In this document: positions 15,591 through 23,221 of the stretch, piece by piece
Layout of the letters: each line of letters starts with the position of its first letter
How positions within the stretch are numbered: position 1 is the first letter of the stretch
DNA from: Variovorax sp. CAN15
Lineage (GTDB): Bacteria; Pseudomonadota; Gammaproteobacteria; Burkholderiales; Burkholderiaceae_C
DNA length: 32,029 bases
Direction of reading: 5' to 3'
Assembly (NCBI RefSeq): GCF_030462475.1
Contig: NZ_JASMRZ010000024.1
Span: forward strand, 1 to 32,029
The notes under the pieces: generated by a model
Database searches by the model: none
What the model was told of the DNA's origin: nothing
Seen by the model: only the letters and a program-made list of their open reading frames with translations
Position numbers and translations under genes: made by a program

Positions 15591-18020
15591 TCAGATCGGC
15601 GTGAGCTTGGCCACCGACAGCGCCAGCCACTTCACGCCATGACGCGCGAACTTGACCTGCGCGCGCGCATCGTCCCCGGTGCCCTCCAGAGCGGTCACCG
15701 TGCCTTCGCCGAACTTGTTGTGGAACACCTGCATGCCCGAACGCAGGCCATGCGAGGGCGCGGCCTTCTGCGGCGGAACTGGCGGGCTGGCGAAGGTGTC
15801 CTTGTCGCCGCGGCTGCTTCCGCCTCCTGAACCGCCGCCATAGCCGCCGCCGTAGCCGCCGGCGCCGCCGCGCGTGCTTCCGTAGCCGCCGCCGTAGCCG
15901 AAGGCCGAGGGCGCGAATCCCTGGTTCTTGGGCGTGAGCCACTTGAGGGCGCCTTCGGGCAGCTCGTCGAAGAAGCGGCTCTTGACGTTGTAGCGGGTCT
16001 GGCCGTGCAGCATGCGGGTCTGCGAGTGGCTCAGGTACAGGCGCTTGCGGGCTCGCGTGATCGCCACGTACATCAGGCGGCGCTCTTCCTCGAGGCTCTC
16101 GAAGTCGCTCATCGAGTTTTCGTGCGGGAACAGGCCCTCTTCCATGCCGGTGATGAACACGCAGTCGAACTCCAGGCCCTTGGCGGCGTGCACGGTCATG
16201 AGTTGCACCGCGTCCTGCCCCGCCTGCGCCTGGTTGTCGCCGGATTCGAGCGCGGCGTGCGTGAGGAAGGCTGCCAGCGGGCTCAGCGTTTCGCCCGTTT
16301 CTGCGTCGGGCGCGAGCGGTTCGTCGAGCACCGGGCGGTTCGGATCCAGGCCCTGGCTGGCGGGCGACTGGCGCAGTTCGTCGACCGGCAACGCCACGGC
16401 GTCGCGGCCGAAGCCCTCCTGCGTGACGAAGCTCTCGGCCGCGTTCACCAGTTCGTCCAGGTTCTCGATGCGGTCGGCGCCTTCGCGGTCGGCCTTGTAA
16501 TGCTCGACGAGACCGCTGTGGTCGAGCACCAGTTCGATGATCTCGCGCAGGCTCACGCCCTGCGTCTGCTCACGCAGCACGTCGATCTTGGCGACGAAGC
16601 CGGTGAGGTTGGCGCCCGCCTTGCCGCCGACCACGCTCACCGCGTCGTGCAGCGAACGGCCGACAGCACGCGCCGCGTCCTGCAGCGTCTCGAGCGTGCG
16701 CGCGCCGATGCCGCGCGGCGGGAAGTTCACGACGCGCAGGAAGCTGGTGTCGTCGTCCTTGTTCTCCAGCAAGCGTAAATAGGCCAGCGCATGCTTGATT
16801 TCGGCGCGCTCGAAGAAGCGCAGGCCGCCGTACACGCGGTACGGCACGGAGGCATTGAAGAGCGCTGTTTCGATCACACGGCTCTGCGCGTTGCTGCGGT
16901 AGAGCACGGCCATTTCCTTGCGCTCGTAGCCGTCGCGCACGAGCTGGCGCATTTCCTCGACCATCCATTGCGCCTCGGCGAGGTCGGTAGGCGACTCGTA
17001 CACGCGCACGGGCTCGCCGGGGCCCTGGTCGGTGCGCAGGTTCTTGCCCAGGCGCTTCTTGTTGTGGCCGATGAGCTCGTTGGCCGAGTCGAGAATGTTG
17101 CTGTAGCTGCGGTAGTTCTGCTCCAGCTTGATCTGGTGGCGCACGTCGAACTCGCGCACGAAGTCGGTCATGTTGCCCACGCGCGCGCCGCGGAAGGCGT
17201 AGATGCTCTGGTCGTCGTCGCCCACTGCGATCACGCTGTTGTGCTGGCCGGGCACGAAACGGCCTTCGACGGTATTGCCCGCGAGCATCTTGATCCAGGC
17301 GTACTGCAGGCGGTTGGTGTCCTGGAACTCGTCGATCAGGATGTGGCGGAAGCGCCGCTGGTAGTGCTCGCGCACGGGTTCGTTGTCGCGCAGCAGTTCG
17401 TAGCTGCGCAGCATGAGCTCGCCGAAATCGACCACGCCTTCGCGCTGGCACTGCTCCTCGTACAGGCGGTAGAGCTCGACCTTCTTGCGGTCGTCGTCGC
17501 TGCGCATCTCGATGGCGTCGGGGCGCAGGCCGTCCTCCTTGGCGCCGGCGATGAACCACTGGGTCTGCTTGGCGGGAAAGCGCTCGTCGTCGACGTTGAA
17601 CTGCTTCATCAGACGCTTGATGGCCGAGAGCTGGTCCTGCGTGTCGAGGATCTGGAAGGTGGAAGGCAGGTTGGCCAGCTTCCAGTGCGCCCGCAGCAGG
17701 CGGTTGCACAGGCCGTGGAAGGTGCCGATCCACATGCCGCGCACGTTGACGGGCAGCATGGCCGTCAGGCGCGTCATCATTTCCTTGGCGGCCTTGTTCG
17801 TGAAGGTCACGGCGAGGATGCCGCCGGCGGAGACCTGGCCCGTCTGCAGCAGCCAGGCGATGCGGGTGGTGAGCACGCGCGTCTTGCCGGAGCCGGCGCC
17901 TGCCAGGATGAGAGCGTTGCCTTCGGGCAACGTGACCGCGGCGAGTTGCTCCGCGTTCAGATTCTGGAGCAGCGGCAGCGCTGGAGGGTGGGCGTCGGCC
18001 GCAGGATCGTTAAACAACAT
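15591..18020 (-). CDS. uvrD: UvrD/PcrA-type ATP-dependent DNA helicase
   Basis: This is a 3'-5' SF1A helicase acting in nucleotide-excision and mismatch repair. The motifs run in order: Q-motif region LNAEQLAAV, Walker A GAGSGKT near residue 41, motif Ia VTFTNKAA, motif II DEFQDTN, motif III GDDDQSIYAFRGA, motif IV EQNYRS, motif V TVHAAKGLEF and motif VI YVAITRARKRLYL. The C-terminus carries a Gly/Tyr-rich linker (about 712-745) followed by a Tudor-like fold beginning LRSGMQVFHNKFGEGTV, which in UvrD/PcrA contacts RNA polymerase. The start chosen is the ATG at 18020 (MLFNDPAAD), giving 809 aa. An upstream in-frame ATG at 18101 would lie in the promoter region. PcrA and Rep are the alternative names; the C-terminal domain favours UvrD/PcrA. 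Confidence 0.93.
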   Translation of the reverse strand: MLFNDPAADAHPPALPLLQNLNAEQLAAVTLPEGNALILAGAGSGKTRVLTTRIAWLLQTGQVSAGGILAVTFTNKAAKEMMTRLTAMLPVNVRGMWIGTFHGLCNRLLRAHWKLANLPSTFQILDTQDQLSAIKRLMKQFNVDDERFPAKQTQWFIAGAKEDGLRPDAIEMRSDDDRKKVELYRLYEEQCQREGVVDFGELMLRSYELLRDNEPVREHYQRRFRHILIDEFQDTNRLQYAWIKMLAGNTVEGRFVPGQHNSVIAVGDDDQSIYAFRGARVGNMTDFVREFDVRHQIKLEQNYRSYSNILDSANELIGHNKKRLGKNLRTDQGPGEPVRVYESPTDLAEAQWMVEEMRQLVRDGYERKEMAVLYRSNAQSRVIETALFNASVPYRVYGGLRFFERAEIKHALAYLRLLENKDDDTSFLRVVNFPPRGIGARTLETLQDAARAVGRSLHDAVSVVGGKAGANLTGFVAKIDVLREQTQGVSLREIIELVLDHSGLVEHYKADREGADRIENLDELVNAAESFVTQEGFGRDAVALPVDELRQSPASQGLDPNRPVLDEPLAPDAETGETLSPLAAFLTHAALESGDNQAQAGQDAVQLMTVHAAKGLEFDCVFITGMEEGLFPHENSMSDFESLEEERRLMYVAITRARKRLYLSHSQTRMLHGQTRYNVKSRFFDELPEGALKWLTPKNQGFAPSAFGYGGGYGSTRGGAGGYGGGYGGGSGGGSSRGDKDTFASPPVPPQKAAPSHGLRSGMQVFHNKFGEGTVTALEGTGDDARAQVKFARHGVKWLALSVAKLTPI

Positions 18021-18092
18021 CCTCCGATTGTAGAAACCACGGCGTATGCGGGTTATATGAAGAAGCGGAAGACCTGCCTTCGTGAGTCCGCG

Positions 18093-18135
18093 TAAAATCA
18101 ATCACCGGGCCCAAGTTTCTTGCGCCCGGTTTTTT
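18093..18135 (+). promoter_or_regulatory. Candidate guaC promoter with a leader terminator hairpin (possible attenuator)
   Basis: TAAAAT at 18093-18098 matches the -10 consensus at five of six bases, although no convincing -35 is seen. A few bases later ACCGGGC (18104-18110) and GCCCGGT (18124-18130) form a 7-bp stem directly followed by six T. That is an intrinsic-terminator shape lying about 100 bases before the guaC start, with no other plus-strand gene upstream since 15553 for it to terminate. It could therefore be a leader attenuator, or it could end a short RNA. Confidence 0.5.
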
Positions 18136-18141
18136 GTGGGC

Positions 18142-18166
18142 GTTTCCTTTGCGAAACTTTGCGAAA
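18142..18166 (+). promoter_or_regulatory. Operator-like repeats in the guaC leader
   Basis: TTTGCGAAA occurs twice with an exact 10-base period (18148-18156 and 18158-18166). The first copy also forms the right half of an inverted repeat, GTTTC-N6-GAAAC (18142-18157). One helical turn between copies is typical of cooperative regulator binding. No regulator can be named; a purine-sensing LacI-type protein is one possibility. Confidence 0.35.
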
Positions 18167-18236
18167 TGCACCGCAGAAGCCGGCCGGACCAAGCGCTCAT
18201 TCGTTTCTTTCAACGATTCCTTCCAGGAGCCTGGTC

Positions 18237-19214
18237 ATGCAGATTTTCGATTACGACAACATCCTCCTCCTCCCGCGCAAGTGCCGCGTGGAGAGCCGCT
18301 CCGAGTGCGACACCAGCGTCACGCTGGGCGAGCGCTGCTTCCGCCTGCCGGTGGTTCCCGCCAACATGAAGACGGTGGTCGACGAGTCGATCTGCCTGTG
18401 GCTGGCGCAGAACGGCTACTTCTACGTGATGCACCGCTTCGACCTCGACAACGTCAAGTTCGTCAAGGACATGCAGGGCAAGGGCGTGTTCGCCTCCATC
18501 TCGCTGGGCGTGAAGAAGGCCGACTACGACACCGTCGACCAGCTGGTGGCCCAGGGCCTCGTGCCCGAGTACGTGACGATCGACATCGCGCACGGCCACG
18601 CCGACAGCGTGAAGAACATGATCGGCTACCTCAAGCAGAAGCTGCCGAAGACCTTCGTGATCGCCGGCAACGTCGGCACGCCCGAAGCGGTGATCGACCT
18701 CGAGAACTGGGGCGCCGACGCGACCAAGGTCGGCATCGGCCCGGGCAAGGTCTGCATCACCAAGCTCAAGACCGGCTTCGGCACGGGCGGCTGGCAGCTG
18801 TCGGCGCTGAAGTGGTGCGCGCGCGTGGCGACCAAGCCGATCATTGCCGACGGCGGCATCCGCGACCACGGCGACATCGCCAAGAGCGTGCGCTTCGGCG
18901 CGTCGATGGTGATGATCGGCTCGCTGTTCGCCGGGCACGAGGAGTCGCCCGGCAAGACCGTCGAGGTCGATGGCAAGCTGTTCAAGGAGTACTACGGCTC
19001 CGCCAGCGACTTCAACAAGGGCGAGTACAAGCACGTCGAGGGCAAGCGCATTCTCGAGCCCATCAAGGGCAAGCTGGCCGACACGCTGGTCGAGATGGAG
19101 CAGGACGTGCAGAGTTCGATCAGCTACGCGGGCGGCCGCGCGCTGATGGACATCCGCAAGGTCAACTACGTGACACTCGGCGGCGACAACGCCGGCGAGC
19201 ACCTGCTGATGTAG
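18237..19214 (+). CDS. guaC: GMP reductase
   Basis: This enzyme reduces GMP to IMP and ammonia with NADPH, returning guanine nucleotides to the adenine branch. It belongs to the IMPDH/GMPR barrel family. It starts with [13 protein letters not shown], carries the catalytic-loop cysteine in [11 protein letters not shown] and the phosphate-binding [14 protein letters not shown], and ends with [11 protein letters not shown]. There is no CBS-domain insertion, which separates it from most IMP dehydrogenases, and the length of 325 aa fits the short GuaC type. The start is the ATG at 18237 with AGGAG upstream. It stands alone, divergent from uvrD, with a leader that contains a terminator-like hairpin and repeats. 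Confidence 0.92.
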   Translation: MQIFDYDNILLLPRKCRVESRSECDTSVTLGERCFRLPVVPANMKTVVDESICLWLAQNGYFYVMHRFDLDNVKFVKDMQGKGVFASISLGVKKADYDTVDQLVAQGLVPEYVTIDIAHGHADSVKNMIGYLKQKLPKTFVIAGNVGTPEAVIDLENWGADATKVGIGPGKVCITKLKTGFGTGGWQLSALKWCARVATKPIIADGGIRDHGDIAKSVRFGASMVMIGSLFAGHEESPGKTVEVDGKLFKEYYGSASDFNKGEYKHVEGKRILEPIKGKLADTLVEMEQDVQSSISYAGGRALMDIRKVNYVTLGGDNAGEHLLM

Positions 19215-19220
19215 TTGCCC

Positions 19221-20087
19221 TCAGGCTTCCAGGAGCTGCACCGCATGCCGGTGCAACGCATGCGCCGGATCGGCGAGCGCGTCCACCACGTCGAAGTGGT
19301 TGAGCCCTGGAAGCACCTCGCACACCGGCACGGTGTTGCGGCCCCACGCGTCGCGGATCATGGCGTTGTGGCGGATGAATTCTTCGCTTTCACTGCCGCC
19401 CGCGACCGCGTACAACTGGCCGCGCCTCGGCGCCGGCCACAAGGCGGGGCTGGCGCGCAGGACGTCGGCGTCGGTCAGCTTCAGCGTGTTTTCCAGAAAC
19501 GGCGTGCGCTGCAGCGGGCGCAGATCGTAGAGGCCCGAGATCGACAGCGCGTTGCGCACCAGGTGCGCGGGGAGGTCGGGCGCGACTGCCTTCCAGTCGC
19601 AGGCCAGCAGCGCCGCCGCCATGTGTCCTCCGGCCGAGTGGCCGGCGACGGTGATCCGCGTCGGATCTCCGCCGTGATCAGCGATGTGGCGCCACGTCCA
19701 TTCGAGCGCGCGCACCATCTGCAGCAGGATGCCCGGCACCGTGACGGGCCGCTCCAGCGTGCCGGGACAAAGCGCGTAGTTGGGCTGGACCACGCAGATA
19801 CCGCGATCATTGAAGGCGGGGGCGATGAAGGAATGGTCTTTCTTGTCCATCGCGCGCCAGTAGCCGCCGTGGATGAAGACCAGCACCGGCGCATCTGGCA
19901 CCGGGGCGGGAAAGATGTCGAGCGTCTCGTTCACGCCCAGGCCGTAGGGCACGTCGATGCGGGCCGGAAGAGCTTCGCGCACCGCGGCCGATTCCTTCGC
20001 CCAGCGCTCGAAATACGCGGGGTGGTTCCTGACCCGCGCGAGGTTGTTGTACATGCCTTCCAGCCAGGCGGGATCGAACGAGGCCAT
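19221..20087 (-). CDS. Alpha/beta hydrolase, kynurenine-formamidase-like
   Basis: This is a serine hydrolase of the esterase/arylformamidase group. The oxyanion motif HGGYW begins near residue 75, the nucleophile elbow is GHSAGGH near 145 and the catalytic histidine is in GLNHFDVV near the C-terminus. The HGGYW form is typical of the eukaryote-like kynurenine formamidases and their bacterial relatives, which open N-formylkynurenine or related amides. The start chosen is the ATG at 20087 (MASFDPAW) with GGAG upstream, giving 288 aa. No tryptophan-degradation genes lie nearby, so substrate specificity is uncertain. Its end is convergent with guaC, 6 bases apart. Confidence 0.82.
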   Translation of the reverse strand: MASFDPAWLEGMYNNLARVRNHPAYFERWAKESAAVREALPARIDVPYGLGVNETLDIFPAPVPDAPVLVFIHGGYWRAMDKKDHSFIAPAFNDRGICVVQPNYALCPGTLERPVTVPGILLQMVRALEWTWRHIADHGGDPTRITVAGHSAGGHMAAALLACDWKAVAPDLPAHLVRNALSISGLYDLRPLQRTPFLENTLKLTDADVLRASPALWPAPRRGQLYAVAGGSESEEFIRHNAMIRDAWGRNTVPVCEVLPGLNHFDVVDALADPAHALHRHAVQLLEA

Positions 20088-20175
20088 GCGATCTTGCTCC
20101 GTGTTTCGCAAGGGGCGCATCTTGACACGCAGACATGCGCCGGAAGGGAGTTTTGGTTAAACTTCGCCTTGCGTT

Positions 20176-20251
<76 letters not shown>

Positions 20252-20261
20252 ACCGACATGG

Positions 20262-20298
20262 AAAAGGCCTTGGCATCCGCCAGGGCCTTTTCTTTTTT
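20262..20298 (+). terminator. Intrinsic terminator after tRNA-Ala, possibly bidirectional
   Basis: AAAAGGCC (20262-20269) pairs with GGCCTTTT (20284-20291), and the plus strand continues with CTTTTTT. It ends the tRNA-Ala transcript. On the other strand the same stem gives four T, so it may also stop the minus-strand SDR gene that ends at 20302. Confidence 0.8.
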
Positions 20299-20301
20299 CG
20301 C

Positions 20302-21009
20302 TCAGGTATCGAGCGTCAGATGCTGCCCGTGCAGAGCGGCGGCGGCCGGCGACGCGAGGAACGCAATGGTCTGCGCGGCGACCGAGGTGGACACCCAGTC
20401 GGCGGGGTTCGCATCGGGCATCGCCTGCCGGTTGGCGGGCGTGTCGAGCACGCTCGGAGCCACGCTGTTGATGTTGACGCCATGCGGTGCCGCCTCGGCC
20501 GCCATGGCTTCCACCAGGCGCTGCAGCGCGCTCTTCGACGCGATGTAGGCGGCCATGGCAGGCACGCCGCGCGCCGCGGCCTTCGCCGTGACGGCGATGA
20601 CGCGGCCGGAACGCCGCTCGATCATCGAGGGCAGCACCGCCTGCGTCACCGCGACGAACGACCAGGCGTTGAGATTCATCATCCGGTCCCAGCTTGCACG
20701 CGTGAGCGCATGCGTCGCCTCGCCCATCTCGAAGCCACCCGCGATGTGCACCAGGGTGTCGATGCGGCCGAAGGACTTGAGCGTCTGCTCCGCAAGAGCC
20801 GCCATCTCGGTCGTGGAAGTCACGTCGCCCGAAAGCAGGAGGTGCTGCGAGTTGTCGAGCCCCGGGAAAACTTCGGCCAGGCGACCCGCGTGATGGTCGA
20901 CCAACGCAAGGCGCGCGCCCTGGTCGATGAAGTGCTGGGCCACCGCGCGGCCCAGTGCGCCTGCGGCGCCGGTGATCAAGACATGGGGCGTGGTGCCGGC
21001 GTCGCTCAT
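20302..21009 (-). CDS. SDR-family NAD(P)-dependent oxidoreductase
   Basis: This is a classical-type short-chain dehydrogenase/reductase. The cofactor motif GAAGALG (TGxxxGxG-like) begins near residue 13, the DVTS segment follows the adenine pocket, and the active-site pair is in YIASK near residue 152. The usual catalytic serine about 13 residues before the tyrosine is not evident; Thr-Ala stands there (VIAVTAKAAARG). Activity is therefore less certain than the fold. The start chosen is the ATG at 21009 with AGGAG eight bases upstream, giving 235 aa. It is a single gene between two tRNA genes on the opposite strand. The substrate is unknown. Confidence 0.85.
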   Translation of the reverse strand: MSDAGTTPHVLITGAAGALGRAVAQHFIDQGARLALVDHHAGRLAEVFPGLDNSQHLLLSGDVTSTTEMAALAEQTLKSFGRIDTLVHIAGGFEMGEATHALTRASWDRMMNLNAWSFVAVTQAVLPSMIERRSGRVIAVTAKAAARGVPAMAAYIASKSALQRLVEAMAAEAAPHGVNINSVAPSVLDTPANRQAMPDANPADWVSTSVAAQTIAFLASPAAAALHGQHLTLDT

Positions 21010-21081
21010 CGAAGTTCTCCTGGTTGAGGGGCCCTGCCCCATCGGTGATGACGAATCCTAACGCTGCACGTCACAAATTTT

Positions 21082-21110
21082 TTGGACGAGTGCGAAATCT
21101 GGGATATACT
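21082..21110 (+). promoter_or_regulatory. Sigma-70-type promoter of tRNA-Lys
   Basis: TTGGAC (21082-21087), a 17-base spacer and TATACT (21105-21110) match both consensus boxes well. The start of transcription would fall near 21117, about 33 bases before the mature tRNA end, which leaves a leader for RNase P processing. Confidence 0.75.
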
Positions 21111-21149
21111 CGTGGTCTTGCCAGAAAACACTGAACGTTTTCAAAGCAA

Positions 21150-21225
21150 GGGCTCTTAGCTCAGTTGGTAGAGCAGCGGACTCTTAATCCGTAGGTCGAG
21201 TGTTCGAGTCACTCAGGGCCCACCA
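21150..21225 (+). tRNA. tRNA-Lys (anticodon CTT)
   Basis: A complete 76-base cloverleaf is present: acceptor GGGCTCT/AGGGCCC, D-arm GCTC/GAGC, anticodon stem GCGGA/TCCGT with loop CTCTTAA and anticodon CTT at 21183-21185, T-arm GAGTG/CACTC, and encoded CCA. Everything to the right of it in the window is prophage-like accessory DNA, so the 3' half of this gene is the likely integration site. Confidence 0.95.
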
Positions 21226-21249
21226 CCAACACCCGCAGAAATGCTGAAC

Positions 21250-21282
21250 CGCCCGCTATCTAAAAGGTAGCGGGCGTTTTTC
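21250..21282 (+). terminator. Intrinsic terminator after tRNA-Lys
   Basis: CGCCCGCTA (21250-21258) and TAGCGGGCG (21268-21276) form a 9-bp perfect stem followed by five T. It ends the tRNA-Lys transcript and marks the last feature that looks chromosomal. Confidence 0.88.
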
Positions 21283-21306
21283 ATTTCGGTACCCAATGTG
21301 ACCGCT

Positions 21307-21324
21307 TATGCGACGCGTCGCATA
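21307..21324. promoter_or_regulatory. Perfect 18-bp palindrome (operator-like)
   Basis: TATGCGACGCGTCGCATA is exactly self-complementary over 18 bases. It lies 25 bases after the tRNA-Lys terminator and 55 bases before the first accessory gene, where a phage repressor or recombination-associated protein might bind. No second full copy is seen in the window. Confidence 0.45.
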
Positions 21325-21379
21325 TCCAGTGTTCTCGCCCCTCCCTTAGACGAGCTTCACGCTTCACAAGAAATCGACC

Positions 21380-21694
21380 ATGAAAGTCTCAGACCTCGCC
21401 GGCTCGCAGCTCGATTTCTGGGTCGCCAAGGCCGAGGGTGTCGAGGCCAGCGTCGACACCCAGTTGAAGTTCATGCCGTCCACGAACTGGTCCCAGGGCG
21501 GCCCCATCATCGACCGCGAGGGCATCCAGGTCGCGCCGATGCCGGCCAAGGGCGGCACCTGGTGCGCAGTGTCCACTGGCCGCCTGCCGAACCGTGCCAG
21601 CAACTCCAACGGAGCATGGATGGAGGGGCCGACGCCGCTCATCGCCGCAATGCGGGCCTACGTGCGCGCGCGGTTCGGCCCCGAGGTCGAGTAG
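21380..21694 (+). CDS. NinX-like phage protein (DUF2591 family)
   Basis: This is a 104-aa phage-type protein. The blocks LDFWVAKAEG near residue 11, PSTNWSQGGPIIDREG near 33 and GPTPLIAAMRAYV near 82 are the signature order of the DUF2591/NinX family found in lambdoid and other temperate phages. The molecular function of the family is not established. A short GAAA lies upstream of the ATG, and no strong ribosome-binding site is seen. It is the first gene after tRNA-Lys and is convergent with the SRAP gene, with a single base between the two stops. It is good evidence that prophage DNA begins here. Confidence 0.82.
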   Translation: MKVSDLAGSQLDFWVAKAEGVEASVDTQLKFMPSTNWSQGGPIIDREGIQVAPMPAKGGTWCAVSTGRLPNRASNSNGAWMEGPTPLIAAMRAYVRARFGPEVE

Positions 21695-21695
21695 A

Positions 21696-22439
21696 TCAGG
21701 CCTCGGCGGGCTCTTCTTCGGCCGCGGGCGCCGCATCATCAACCGCCGGGCCGGCGTCGATCACGTTCACGGACGGCAGCATCAGCATGTCGCGCGCCTC
21801 TTCCACGGTGCAGGTCAACCAGCGGTCGAAGTCGTGCTCCTCGAGCGGCACCACTGAGCGCTTGTCGAAGATCTCCAGCCCGGTCGCCCGGTCGATCTCA
21901 ATCTTGTGCATGCGCGACATCAGCGGGTGCAGATTCGCGTTGATGGTCAGCATGGTGTAGCTGTCCCAGACCTCGCCGGTCTTGATGTCCGTCCAGGTGT
22001 CCCACAGGCCTGCGATGCCCCAGGGCCTGCCGTCCGCGCGCTTGAAGCGCCACCACTGATTCTTCCCGGACTCCCAGTTCGGCTCATCGAAGCTGCTGGC
22101 CGGGATGATGCAGCGCTGGCTCTTCTTCCAGGCATTGCTGTAGGTCGGCGACTTCTCCATCCGATCGGTGCGCGAGTTGACGGTGCTCAGGCGCTTGCCC
22201 TTAATCTCGCCCTTGCGCGGCTTCGTCTGCGGGATGTTCGAGGTCGACCAGGGCGGGATCATTCCCCACTGCCCCACCACCAGCTCGCGCTCGTAGTCGG
22301 TGACATCTAGCGCGCGGCGCATGAACGGGCCCTTGTAAAGGGGGTTCATGCTGCGCAGCCACCGCTCGGCAGTGCGTGCGCCGATGTACCAGGCCGCCTC
22401 GATTTCGCGGGCTTCGGGAGAGATGTACCTCGTGCACAC
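21696..22439 (-). CDS. SOS response-associated peptidase (SRAP/YedK-HMCES family)
   Basis: SRAP proteins crosslink through their N-terminal cysteine to abasic sites in single-stranded DNA. Cys2 is present (MCTRYIS; the GTG start is read as Met and removed in the family). The asparagine segment is TVNSRTDRM. The region that is GWFEW in YedK reads SSFDEPNW here, with a glutamate still available, and a histidine follows in HPLMSRMHK. The C-terminal tail from about residue 228 is Ala/Glu-rich (PAVDDAAPAAEEEPAEA) and probably disordered. At 247 aa it is of normal length. It sits 2 bases downstream of a 71-aa gene, and the pair diverges from another gene across a LexA-type box, so SOS induction is likely. 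Confidence 0.88.
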   Translation of the reverse strand: MCTRYISPEAREIEAAWYIGARTAERWLRSMNPLYKGPFMRRALDVTDYERELVVGQWGMIPPWSTSNIPQTKPRKGEIKGKRLSTVNSRTDRMEKSPTYSNAWKKSQRCIIPASSFDEPNWESGKNQWWRFKRADGRPWGIAGLWDTWTDIKTGEVWDSYTMLTINANLHPLMSRMHKIEIDRATGLEIFDKRSVVPLEEHDFDRWLTCTVEEARDMLMLPSVNVIDAGPAVDDAAPAAEEEPAEA

Positions 22440-22441
22440 GA

Positions 22442-22657
22442 TCAGCCCCTCAATCCGTTTCGCCAGTTGACCATGCGCCGCAGTTCGGCAAAGCCGGCCT
22501 CCAGCGCTTCCATGTAGGTGCCATAGGCGTTCGGCCCGGCCATGAATTCACCGTACACCCGCGCGTCGTCCTTGGCCTCGATCAGCAACCAGTAGAAGTG
22601 CCCAGGCTCCTGCTCATCAACTGTCAGGGCGATCTGGCGGAGGTGATCCATGCCCAC
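22442..22657 (-). CDS. Hypothetical protein upstream of SRAP gene (71 aa)
   Basis: I do not recognise a family. The small protein is soluble and mixed in charge, with aromatic residues in HFYWLLIEAK and YGEFMAGPNAYGTYMEALEAGF, suggesting a compact alpha/beta fold. A GTG start at 22657 has GAGGG six bases upstream; an ATG two codons later is the alternative. Its stop lies 2 bases before the SRAP GTG, so the two are almost certainly translated from one mRNA. The probable promoter region contains the LexA-type box at 22706-22721. Confidence 0.65.
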   Translation of the reverse strand: MGMDHLRQIALTVDEQEPGHFYWLLIEAKDDARVYGEFMAGPNAYGTYMEALEAGFAELRRMVNWRNGLRG

Positions 22658-22678
22658 ATTCTGCCCTCAGGAACCCGA

Positions 22679-22707
22679 TTGACGGCCAGATACCCGAGGC
22701 AGATACT
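22679..22707 (+). promoter_or_regulatory. Candidate sigma-70 promoter overlapping a LexA box
   Basis: TTGACG (22679-22684), a 17-base spacer and GATACT (22702-22707) form a plausible promoter. Its -10 element overlaps the first bases of the LexA-type box, the classic arrangement for repression. Confidence 0.5.
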
Positions 22708-22721
22708 GTATTTTCATACAG
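22706..22721. promoter_or_regulatory. LexA (SOS) box
   Basis: CTGTATTTTCATACAG fits the proteobacterial CTGT-N8-ACAG operator exactly, with an AT-rich centre. It lies 17 bases before the start at 22739 and 48 bases before the divergent start at 22657, so it could control both directions. An SOS-linked SRAP gene in the leftward operon makes the assignment stronger. Either host LexA or a phage LexA-like repressor could bind. Confidence 0.75.
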
Positions 22722-22738
22722 CCACTCGGAGTCCCATT

Positions 22739-23206
22739 ATGGAAGCCTCGCCCCTCCCTTCTCCCCTATCTGCTGCCGACCGAGAGCCTGAGTTTGCGGC
22801 TGTCGCCCCCTCCTCCAAGCGCTTGCGGGAGCGGGACTGGATCAACCGCTACGTCAACGAATGGGGTGACCTCGCCCAAGGCCGATTCGACGTGGAAATC
22901 ACGACCATGGACGGCATGGCTCTGCAGCATGTGGTCGGCCACCGCCCACCGGAAGAGGTGGCACGCCAGCACTACAACGCCTGCACAGGTGCCGATTCCG
23001 CTGCCGCCCGCGCAGAGGAGAAATTCCAGGAGCTGGCCGTCATGTTCGGCCTCACGAAATCCGGTCAGCCGCTGCCGAAGGCGGCACTGGAGTTCGCCTA
23101 TGGCGTGGCCACGCTTTGTGCCGGCGCGGTGGATCGCTTCCGCGATCCCCGTGAAGGCAGCGCTGGCGATCACATCCGTGGGCTGTACGGCCCGGTGCCG
23201 TTTTGA
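22739..23206 (+). CDS. Hypothetical prophage protein under a LexA box (155 aa)
   Basis: No known family is recognised. The ATG at 22739 follows the LexA-type box by 17 bases, so the leader is very short. The protein has a Pro/Ser-rich start (about 1-20), a charged central part (SKRLRERDWINRYVNEWGDL) and a C-terminal segment LEFAYGVATLCAGAVDRFRD, then AGDHIRGLYG. That last segment resembles the middle and end of the 78-aa protein encoded at 23512, suggesting a shared small domain. It leads a rightward set of four small genes that ends at an intrinsic terminator. SOS induction is inferred from the box. Confidence 0.68.
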   Translation: MEASPLPSPLSAADREPEFAAVAPSSKRLRERDWINRYVNEWGDLAQGRFDVEITTMDGMALQHVVGHRPPEEVARQHYNACTGADSAAARAEEKFQELAVMFGLTKSGQPLPKAALEFAYGVATLCAGAVDRFRDPREGSAGDHIRGLYGPVPF

Positions 23207-23221
23207 GCGCGGCTGGTCGCC

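Noticed and set aside
16791..18095. Long plus-strand frame opposite the helicase gene
   Set aside because: Shadow frame; all SF1 helicase motifs are on the minus strand.
20122..20163. TTGACA at 20122 as the -35 of tRNA-Ala
   Set aside because: The only -10-like sequence (near 20157) is about 29 bases away, too far for a sigma-70 promoter.
22376..22738. Upstream extension of the 155-aa gene to a codon at 22376
   Set aside because: The extension would run through the LexA box, the promoter and the divergent genes; the ATG at 22739 is directly behind the box.
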